Source: Pholis gunnellus (taxonomy: Eukaryota > Chordata > Actinopteri > Perciformes > Pholidae). Taken from it: a stretch of DNA of 64,000 bases. The stretch covers positions 16,670,594 to 16,734,593 of the forward strand of contig OU342807.1 of assembly GCA_910591455.2 (NCBI GenBank), read 5' to 3'. The notes under the pieces were generated by a model, which saw nothing but the letters and a program-made list of their open reading frames with translations, had not been told where the DNA came from and ran no database searches. The position numbers and the translations under genes are program-made. Positions 54,381-64,000 of the stretch are shown here, one piece after another (within the stretch, counting starts at the first letter, position 1; each line of letters begins with the position of its first letter).

Positions 54381-57300
54381 AAATGGAAAAACTCAAGTTC
54401 AGTGTCTTACAATTATACTTAAGCATACATACATTGCTTAAACACATGTTTCTCTTCATTTGGGTGAACTAACCCTTTAAAAATGAAAGATCACCTCCAC
54501 TCTGCCTCTCACCATCTCAAAGATATTGTTGTGTTTTGATTGTTAAAAAAAGAAAATGGACAGCTTGACTCACTGCAGAATGCTTCCAACAACCTGCAAA
54601 CATAAACAAAAAGAAACATTAAAATGGAGTCAAACACAACAGTCAATAAATTAACATGTCATGATCCCCATGCAGGGAAAAGCAAAAACAGGTGCACAGC
54701 CTCCCAAGAAATACAAGAAGAGCAGAAGTTACCCCATGGGGAGTGTATAATGCAAAGTTACTCTCTCCTTAAAGGAACCTTTTCATGGGTCTCTGGCTGA
54801 AGTAATACACATTTTTCTCACGGAAACTATAAAGAACCATTCACTCAATAAATAGTTTGACACCAATGTAATGCTGAGAGGGTGCCAACATTGTTTTTCT
54901 CCTTGTGAGGACAATAAAACCTGAAGCTGGACGCCATGAGATTTGTTCCTTGTGTCTTACCTGGTGGAGCGGTTGCTCCTCTCACGCTCTTCTGCCAGCC
55001 AGTAACAGACTGGCTGCACGCCCCTGATCATACTGGTGTGGTTTGGGGCCTGTACACTTGTTGTTGGCGCAGCCTGAACATAAGCAATTCCTAATTTACA
55101 GAAAGCACACTTTGAAACGACACATATGTGGCCGTCGGATGTAATTTTGACCATTAACCAAACCAGCTTCCCCTCGTTTGCTCTCATCCTCTCCCAATCT
55201 GTTCAGGAGTCCCTTCCACATGCTCTCAGTGAACGGTGCTCTCTGTGCTTCTCTATATTCACAGGCTGCTGATGAATCCCTCCTCTGCATTATGAATGTC
55301 ATAGCGCAGCACTAGATAGTGCTTCATTTGAATGTTCTTCCTTTCTCCTCTACACTTCACAATAAAACACAGTAAGCAGTGATCCTGAAGGATTTTGTTA
55401 TTCAGGGTGGCCAGCGTGGAAAAAATTATTCACCGCCTTAATAAAAACTGCCAGAGGAGAACTGGGGAGAATTATGACAGCAATCCTTAAGTTTTTCATC
55501 TGTGGAGGCTGTTTTTCTATTTTTTTGATGCAAAAGACGGTGAAGAGACCTCGAGGTGAAAAACAACAGAAAATCCAATTTGTCACATTCAGATGTGTAA
55601 ACACCAGCTGCATTTCCATTGGTTACTCGTATGTCAAATTATGGATCAAACGGGATTTTATTACTGATTACTTACTGTTCATTTTCAACGTTTCTAATCT
55701 GAGACTCATCCGAGATCTCTTATCAGCTCAAGCTTTAATCATTTATCAACTGTGCGCAGGTATGTCGAGAGTCTGCTTTTTTTTTTTTTTTACCAAATCG
55801 CAGCTTGTATAATTCAAACATGTACTTAAAATAAGATCAGACCACCAGGCCACTCTAATTACATGAAGTGGGTTTGGGTTGTGCTAATTCAATGCCCATA
55901 GGGGCTTTTCCAATATGGCCGCATGGGAACAAATGTTGACAGGTCAGCTGTTCTCTCTGTGAGGAGAGGAATGTCTCCCTTTCTCCTCCTCACTCCCTTT
56001 TCTTCATTCTCTCCATCCTTTGTCAATTATTTTCCTCCCTTTTCTTTTCCTTCTCTCACTCTTCTTTCTGTCAGGTCTCCCCTCCCAACACACACACACA
56101 CCCATACACACAAACATTGTCTTTGAGAGATGGCCTCTGTCTTTCAATTAGCCTGCAATGGCCCTCTTACAAGGCTGGCGTCTGGCGAGTTAGGCCCGCA
56201 GCAGATGCTGCTGTGGATTGGCCGTTCATCTGCAGCCTGCAGACTGTATTGAATAGTCATTAGGGTGGAGCTGACTATTCATGACAGAAGAAGTGGCTTT
56301 GTGTGGGAGGGGATGCTACGACATCAGGTTATCTTTATTCTCGTGTTCTCTGTGGGGTTTTTACAGTGTTCAAAGCTCTAATTAGGAGGATAAACAGATA
56401 ATGCATGGGGACACTGCTTTGACAGTTGTCTCAAGTGTTTTCATTGTTACGTTGTTATGGTCCAAGAGGTTAAATAATGTTGATCAGAGATAGAGAGCAG
56501 AAAGCAGGGAAAGAGAAATAAGGAGACAGTCAGCTATGGAGAGCCCCCCGGTGGGCATGAGAGCCACGAGCCAGCCTGCTGCATTTGTGTATGATTTGTC
56601 GACTCCCAGTGGGTCCGTTCATGAAGCACCTGGCAACCCTGCACAGAGGAATATGGTGGCTGCCATGACCATACCCCAACACACACACAACCATATGCCC
56701 CATTGTCATTCCAATGAGCTCGGACAACATTCACTTTCCCCTCCTTTCAGCGAACGCTATCAATACAAACCCCATGTGGAGGGGCCCGGGTCAAGAGGAA
56801 GACTCACTACAAAGTGGCCGCTGACACACAGAGAGGCACAAGCACACACACATGCATGCATTTACACACACACACACACACACACAGACCCTGCTGCCTC
56901 CCTCTGCTCCTCCTCCTCCTCCTCTCATGAACCCCCGTAGGCTGGACTGAGGAAATGTGAATTAGCTTCATCAATGCAGAGGTTAACATTGCGCAAAGAC
57001 GATGTTGACCCCTCGTTGTATTCTTGGTTTGATGTCTTTCTTAGGGCCAAATACTTATGAATAAAAATGGCAAGGGGAGAGGTTGACAAAGGGATTTGTC
57101 TGACTAATGCCAAGGGAAAACCCCTCAGGGAAAGCCTGGTTAAGCCCAACACCACTGAATCCCCCCTGCATTATGATCAATCATGGAGTGGCTCACACAG
57201 CGCTGTTATTGTTTTTGCCATAATTGTGTCAGAATAGCTTTCATTTGTCTCTAATGAAAAGTGTCTGCATTCATCATGACAATGCAGTGACAGCATAAAT

Positions 57301-58840
57301 ATCACAGGAGGCAACATACAGCGCCTTCTTAAACATGTACCATCTAAAATGTGCCAGAAACATATGTGCTGCCTGCGTGTGCTCGTGTGATAATAAATCA
57401 TTTAATTTCACTTCAATGTGTAAGAAATTAATGGGTTAGTTCACCCAAATTACAAAAAACATATTTTCTCACTTATAGCTAGTGGCATCTATCCAGGCAG
57501 ATGGTTTAGGTTTTATTTTTCCGGGTTTTGAGATACATGTTAGAGGTTGTGAATAGCACATTCATTGTGATGATCACGGCATAGAAAAATTGCTACAGAA
57601 ATGTTCATTTAAAAAAAAAAAAAAAAAAAAACTGTGTCTCTGTTACGCTGGGTAATCAGACAAACAAAGTGACAGCAGTTTTCAGAGACTATTTCTTTAG
57701 TTGAAAGTAGTTTCAATAAAAGTTGAGAGCGCATTGAGAGCTCTATTTATCCAGAACAACTGAGAAATGGTTTCTGGAAAGACACATGTGAAACGTAATT
57801 TTAAAATGCTTTAAGCACAACAATTCTACACCTTTATTTTGTTGATGTGGAGGCCGAACTGAAAGAGAAATATCATTTCAAAACCTGAACGAATAAAACT
57901 CTCGGCATGGTGAGGTTCCCCTACAAATAAACAAGAATATACAATTGTCTTTTTGTAATTTGGTTGAACCAAGCCATTACATAATTAAGGGGAAATACAC
58001 TAATATTCTTTCTAATTTGAAAAAACAAATCTGATTCGTGTGAAATGACAGCTTAATTCAGAATTTGCAATGACAGATTTAACCGAATCAGCACTTAATT
58101 TTACAACCAATTAAAAAAGGATTTGATGGCATCCTCAATAAAAGTGTTGATGGTAATAACCATTGGTAAGAACATAAACAACAGAAAACCTGCGGGCAAG
58201 AAGGGTGAGGCAGGTTCTCAACCTTTAACCCTGATATAATTGAAAAACATGTCCGTGTTGGTTGGTTACACAAGAATTCAAAGTGGTTTGTTTTAGAGTG
58301 ACACTAAAATATAACAAAAAAAAAGACATGAACATGCAAAACCGAGAGCTTGTTTCACAATCAAAAATCTCTTTTTGTGACTTTTTGAGTGTGTGACTGA
58401 CGATGCAGGTGCTCATCTTTGTGTGCAAACAAATTAAAGACTGCACACTCCCACACACTCACACATTATATGCTCCACAGGGCCTGGGCTTGTCTTTATG
58501 AGTTTATTAAAAGCGTCTTGTTTTGTATCAGGCTCTCCCAGCAAAGAACCACATACCCAATATATCACACTGCTATTGTGGGTAATTAAGTCCAAAACTT
58601 GGTGTTATATGATGCCTGTTGTGCATAAGCAAAATTGACCATTTTAATTGCGAAGGAAATATTTGCTTGCACTTTATCTAGCGTGAAAGATAGTATTACT
58701 CTTCTTAATATTGAAGGAGGAGGACCCGGAGAAGACAGCGCAGGCATTCATTATGCTAACAGTCCACTTTAAAAATGAATGGTAATGAGACACAACAGCT
58801 ATTTACTTTGCTTTAATGCTGTGGCAAGTAGCAAGCATGA
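54381..58840. other. Gene-free stretch with candidate conserved blocks
   Basis: No coding exons recognised. The sequence mixes low-complexity tracts (poly-T at 55780, CA at 56868-56886, poly-A at 57611-57631) with complex, repeat-free blocks at 55840-55930, 56120-56310 and 56940-57420, which carry TAAT cores and look like regulatory DNA. Confidence 0.4.
57611..57631. repeat. Poly-A run
   Basis: 21 consecutive A; no SINE or processed-gene body was recognised upstream of it. Confidence 0.95.
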
Positions 58841-58867
58841 CCCCCCCCCCCCCCCCCCCCCCCCCCC
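58841..58867. repeat. Poly-C run
   Basis: 27 consecutive C, the longest homopolymer in the window. Confidence 0.97.
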
Positions 58868-59419
58868 TGCAAACACCCCCCCTGCTGCCCAACGCTTTTT
58901 AAATCTTCAGACTTGTTACACTGCAAAATACAACATTGCATTAAAAATGTAAGAGGTATGAATCGATCCCAGATGAATTCACCTCGTGCTGATTATCCTG
59001 CTAATCAGTGCAACACAGCATCTGCTTTCGACTGCCGCTGCCTGTCACGCAACCTCACTCTTTTTTTTTTTATTATTATGGAGGGAAAAATACATCCTCA
59101 TCTATCAATCATGATTATGAATCTCACATATTTTCTCTTCCTCTCTTTTTCCTGTTTTTGTGTCCTCTTCTTCGTGCAGTATTTTTCACAGACGAGCCCA
59201 ATAACCGGCTTCTCTCTCTCTCTTTCTCCCCAACAGATGAGTGTGGCCTGAAGGAAGAGGGCTGCCATTCATCCAGATCTGTGCCTGTTCCTGCCGTTTA
59301 AACCCGAGCAGCCTCGACTAATGCCCCTGCCTCACTTCTCCGCCGCGCTGCTGCTTTATAGGCTTTGTTCGAGGCAGCTCCTTTATTTCCCCCTCTGTTC
59401 ACCTTTTTCATATTTTTGA

Positions 59420-60170
59420 ACTCCTAATTTTCTCCCCCTCTCTCTCCTCACCGTGATCTCTTTGTTTCTGTCCTCTCAACACCTACGTCCACCTCTTTCT
59501 TCCCCTTCTCTCGTGCTTTCTTTTACCTCTCACATTCCTCCTTTTGCTTTCTCCATTTCCTTCTCCTCCTCCTGTAAAAGAAAGGGGAAGGGGGGGGGGG
59601 GGCTTAGACGAGAAGTCAGTGGCGTTGAGCCGAGGAGGACACACTCCACTTAGATAAATATCCCCATCGCTCTGAGCAGAGCCAGGGAGATTTATTCATC
59701 CGCCGAGCTGGCAGAAAATTGACTTGTTTCATGGGGGCAGGCTAGTGACGCATCGCCATGAGAGGCAAAGAGACAGGAGGGAGGGAGGGAAGGAGAGATA
59801 AAGAATGATAAAGAGAGAAGGCACATGGAGAGGGAGAGAGAAAGGAGGGAAAGGAACACAGCGGAGAGAAAAGAGGGGGGGAAAAAGGGAAGAAAGAGTG
59901 AAGCGATTTAGGGAGTGGGGAGGGAGAAAAACGATAAAGAGAGATGAGAGAGAGTGATGTCCCTCCCCTTGTACCAGAGGATAAAGCCAGTGGGGTGGTG
60001 AAACAGTGATGAGGGAAAGGGTACAGCTGACATTTATATAAGAGGATATTGATGAAGCAGAGACAATAGCAGACTCAATCCACTCCTCCTCTTCCTCTTT
60101 TGCCTCCTTTTTCTTGTTTACTACTTTTCACTCTTCCTCTACTTGTCTCTTCTCCGCTGTCTCCCTCAAC
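59420..60170. repeat. Alternating polypyrimidine / polypurine tracts
   Basis: 59420-59580 is almost all C/T on the plus strand, 59581-59602 switches through GGGGAAG to a 13-base G run, 59758-59960 is almost all A/G, and 60080-60170 is again mostly C/T. No gene is present. Confidence 0.85.
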
Positions 60171-60309
60171 TCTCTCTGTCTTTGGACTGACAAAGCGCCG
60201 TTATTGGCCACTACATCCTCATTGAGAGAGAAGGGCCACAACCTTGGGTGACTTAAGACTACAGCCAACAATGCATCACAGTGATAATCTCTTATTTTCT
60301 CACTCCCAC

Positions 60310-60341
60310 CACGCACGCACACACGCACACACACACACACG

Positions 60342-60390
<49 letters not shown>

Positions 60391-60532
60391 TAGCCGGCAT
60401 GCAGCAGCATTGTCTCTCAACAGAAAAACTAGAGTGTTCCTGTGTTTCATATCGCCTCCATGCTAACACAGCAAATAGCAAGGAGACGAATGCTGCCTCC
60501 CCTCGGCTTTTCTGAAGAGCTGAAGTGAATGG

Positions 60533-60566
<34 letters not shown>

Positions 60567-60999
60567 TTGTGTGTGCTTACTTTGTACGTGTGCTTGTGTG
60601 TGTCTGTAAGTGCGTATGTGTTCTGGGAGCGATGGGGCGTGGAGGATTTCTGCTTGTATCAGCACCTGGGCTGCACTGAGAGAGAGGTATACAGGGGAGA
60701 AAGATGGGGGAACTGGGAGTCTGTGTGTGTGTGTGTGTGTGTGTGTGAGTATGAGAAAGAGAGAGAGAGAAAGAGAGAGAGAAAGAGAGAGAATGGGGGC
60801 GGCTAACAGGGAGTGGAGTATAATTTAGTCGCACCAAAGCTCAAGGCTCATGTCAACCTTGGATAGGGACCCAGGATGATAATTTGAATTGGGAATTAAG
60901 TCACCAATCAATGGTTATACTTATGCTGAATCAGTGGTTTATTAAGGGAAGAGAACTCAATCATCGTCTTGTGTGTGTGTGTGTGTGTATTTGTGTGTG
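60310..60999. repeat. Cluster of CA/TG and GA microsatellites
   Basis: CA tract 60310-60389, TG tract 60536-60564, TG tract 60719-60748, GA tract 60757-60793 and TG tract 60970-60999 within 700 bases. Confidence 0.95.
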
Positions 61000-61779
61000 T
61001 GCGCATGCGTGGGTATATACAGCTACACAAGTGTGAGAATTTGCTCGCTTTTTTTCTGTGTGAACAGATGCAGATTGTTTTGTGTCATGTCTGTTTGAAA
61101 CCGCTGTTTGACGACGGCTAAATAACAATATAGTTGTTTTTTTTACCTCCATCCAAAATACATACAACCATTGGCCAAATGTTTCACATGATGTTTTCTG
61201 ATCATGGTTAAAGGAAAACGTTGTCCCGCTACTTCTGCCTTCAGTAATAACTCTTACAGAGCTACACTGGACCTGAACCGCTCCACTTGTGGCTTTTATC
61301 ACCAACCTTCAGTTGGCTGTCATTTGACATTTTTTAATATCAGCACCATTACATGAATACGTTTTTCGATGCCAAAAACATTTATTTTCCAATACCTTAC
61401 TTATTATGGATATCTGCAGTATATTTTTACTTTACTCTGAAACTATTTGCTCATTTAACAAAATAAATCACATTTCTGAAATGCAGATTTTGCCTTATTG
61501 GGAGCAGCGACACAACAAGTTTGCTCAGCGAAATTTCAGCCTATTAGCAACGTTATTATTCAAGTGATAATTAAATTAAACGTTGGCTGTCTCTGGGCTA
61601 TAAAGGTGTTCTTGTTATTTCACTGTGAAAAATATGTTAATTTGTCCACAGAAATGTATCAAACCGCTAAAACAGCATTTTCCCCTTTTCCTCTGTCCAT
61701 TCAGATGCCTGGTATGTTCCAAACCCATATTTCAGCCAAACAATGGCTTCATAAAGCATCTCCGTTTAGCTTGTGTGGT

Positions 61780-62420
61780 TAGCTTTTTATAACCTACGTT
61801 GGCAAACGTTGAGTGCCTCAACAGTTTCAGTGCTCGCCACCATTGATCCAACGGCCCTTTATTGGAAAAACACCAATAGTCCAAATAATGTCCTATTGGA
61901 CCAAAAGCCCATTAGTCTGATAGCCGTTAACCCCCAAACAAATGCCCATAGTTACGGAAATATACCTGCAACTAACACATGGCTTATTATTCCGCAGAAT
62001 AATGTCATCGGACCTTCTGGAGTGTTGGAAGGCATGACCTGCCTGTTCCGCCTCTTATTAGCTGCCTTCGTTGTTTGGGTTGCTTTGGTTCAGAATGGAC
62101 CGTTAAGAACAGGAAAACCTTCTGACTTGGGAGAGTTACCACATTATTTCAAGATGGTTACCACGGCTGCTACTCCGTAGTCACACAATTTAATATTCTA
62201 AATTATTTATTTTGTTGTGTTACATAGCTGTAGCGGTTCCTTAACGAGCGTAACCAGAAACAAAGAAATAGCTGAACTGATTGGGTTCTTGGATTATATC
62301 TAAACGCCAGCAGAGGCTTTGCAGCCATGTTGCCAGCGGTTTGTTGGCTCTTGACGATGTCACAGACTCTGAATTATAACTAGGAGGCTGACATTAACGG
62401 TTTTCCCATTTAGCCGGTTA
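61780..62420. mobile_element. Probable interspersed repeat with CCAATAGTCCAA-type internal motifs
   Basis: The block repeats variants of a short motif: GATCCAACGGCCC, CCAATAGTCCAAATAATGTCC, TTGGACCAAAAGCCCATTAGTC, GATAGCCGTTAAC. Short imperfect tandem motifs of this kind occur in fish DNA-transposon-derived repeats. The frame 61773-62180 across it has no recognised similarity. Terminal repeats were not found. Confidence 0.35.
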
Positions 62421-63658
62421 TAATTACCGTCTGATATGACGTGAACCAGTAGCAATATTTTGACCGAACTATTAAAATTGAATACTGTTTATAGAGAACA
62501 TTGAAATTTGAGACGTTTGTGTAAAAGTTGTACTTTCACTGTTCACTGTTGGTATTAATTGTAACAGTTGTTAAGCTGACAATAACTGCTTTCCCTCAAC
62601 ACGAAGCCAGCTACAGACTTAACTACAGTCTGTATTTAAAACAGTAGTTTTGGGTACAGTACTTCTTTAAATCAGGAACTATCTGTTAACAAAAGTAAAC
62701 AAGAATCCTACATATCTGATTATATATTTGAACATTACACACTTGATAGTTGTAGATAACTGATGCTATGGAAATATTTTAGTCAGTATCCACAATATAT
62801 TCAGGTTTGATAACCTGCAACACTCCACTTTGATCTAACATGGCACAATTGTAAAACACCCCCAAACAAACAGCATACACACACACACCAGTTTCAAATG
62901 ACCTCAGGTTTCCTTGAGGGATTTGTAAGGTGCGTGTGTAATTTCCACATATGAGAGTGTTTGTACCTCTGGAGTCCGAGCAAATGTGAGTGGCAGCCGC
63001 GTTGGAGAGGCACCGTGACCTTCTCTCTCTGGACTGTAACTCAATCAGAGCTCAAGGCGTGACACCGTAACCCTGCATGGCAGGAAGAGGCCTGGCTGCA
63101 CCACTCTGCTAATGCCTTCACTAATGTCCGTGACCGCAGCGCGCTCATATCCCCCGGAAAACAAAGCTGCTCCACTGCCAGTTCCTTACGAATGAGAGAT
63201 AAGCCTGGTTTTTGTGAATCACTGCAAAATGTGTGTTCAGGATGACAAGTTCACAGGTTAACTTTTCTCAGGTTACAGGTTCATTAAAGGAATTAATGAT
63301 GCTCCTGTGGCAGCTAGATTAAGAGCATATCTGCTTTCCTTCCAGGCATGCTCTACAAAAAGTCCTTTGCAAACAATGTGTATTAACCATGCTTATTTTA
63401 AATGGCCTGCAAATGGACAATGGCCACTTTAAAGAACATGAGCCTGGGTGTTTTTTTCACAGGCTATTAGGTGGCATTAGTTTAGTCAGTAACACTTGTA
63501 GATGTTTAGATAAGGGAAGCTAGCTAACCGGATTATGTGGAGTTCATCACTGACTCTAAAAGGTGGCGGCTGGTTATGTTTCATCAGCTGCTGAGAGGAA
63601 CCACACAGCTAGTGTTGCTGTGCTTACAAACACCTGCATACTTACTGAGTGGCTTTTG

Positions 63659-63659
<1 letters not shown>
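62421..63659. other. Gene-free stretch near the right end
   Basis: 62600-62720 is related in inverted orientation to 33110-33220 in smap1 intron 8 (see findings). 62990-63480 is complex, repeat-poor sequence that could be regulatory. No gene was recognised. Confidence 0.4.
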
Positions 63660-63751
<92 letters not shown>

Positions 63752-63753
63752 GC
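63660..63753. repeat. (TG)n microsatellite
   Basis: TG repeat with three TT interruptions, about 94 bases. It yields spurious Cys-Val frames. Confidence 0.97.
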
Positions 63754-64000
63754 GTCTGCGTGCGTGTGCATCCTGCTGCATCACCAGAGTATGTCAAACT
63801 ATTTTCTTTATCCGGCTGTTGTGTTGGGAATGTTTCATGTTTTCTACCTTTGAATAAATTAATTAAATATGTTAATACTTATTCATTTTCATAATCCCTT
63901 ATTAATAATAATAATGAGCCATTCAAAATAATGGCCTAATTTGGGGTTGTGAAAAATCCCTTTGACTGATTCTCCTGGATTCTCCTCCTCGATTTACCTT

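Noticed and set aside
61773..62180. 135-codon open frame
   Set aside because: It lies in a block of short repeated CCAATAGTCC-type motifs and has no similarity that I recognise.

Overview
The window is vertebrate nuclear DNA, most likely from a spiny-rayed (percomorph-type) teleost. The evidence is a run of compact multi-exon genes with clear fish orthology, very abundant (CA)n, (GA)n and poly-C/G tracts, and interspersed repeats that I recognise as typical of acanthomorph fish. There is nothing prokaryotic: no operons, no ribosome-binding-site logic and no CRISPR.

Layout. 1-2.1 kb is AT-rich intergenic DNA. Three type I keratin genes follow: keratin A (2202-4368, +), keratin B (8672-12038, -) and keratin C (21641-24468, +). 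All three use the same internal exon lengths (83, 157, 162 and 126 nt, then 218 or 221 nt), so they are paralogues in a type I keratin cluster. A and B converge; B and C diverge across about 9.6 kb of repeat-rich DNA. 24.7-31.0 kb carries no recognised gene but holds a promoter-like GC-rich patch (about 29.2 kb) and a degenerate AT-rich tandem repeat (30.0-30.7 kb).

31.5-42.1 kb holds two minus-strand genes in tandem: smap1 (ArfGAP acting in clathrin-dependent trafficking; 10 coding exons, 31535-37950) and cenpk (inner kinetochore subunit; 10 coding exons, 38820-42112). Both have TATA-less, CpG-containing 5' regions. The cenpk promoter contains a CDE/CHR-like cell-cycle element. 42.2-48.6 kb is gene-free apart from repeats, a terminal-inverted-repeat element (about 45.98-46.35 kb) and blocks that look like conserved non-coding sequence. 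lbx1 (homeobox, two exons, minus strand) is at 48623-49958. The last 14 kb has no recognisable gene; it carries microsatellites, purine/pyrimidine-biased tracts and several complex-sequence blocks with homeodomain-type TAAT cores, as expected around a developmental regulator.

The genes are not one pathway: an epithelial keratin cluster, two housekeeping genes and a developmental transcription factor happen to be neighbours. All six gene models were assembled by hand from splice sites and reading phase. Every model closes in frame to a stop and gives a family-typical length: keratins 445, 398 and 421 aa, SMAP1 454 aa, CENP-K 266 aa, LBX1 270/271 aa. I found no clearly novel multi-gene system. 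The most unusual items are a near-perfect 22-bp hairpin in the convergent keratin intergenic region, microexons of 8 and 11 nt at the keratin rod/tail boundary, long G/C homopolymers abutting keratin splice sites, and the candidate regulatory landscape of lbx1.
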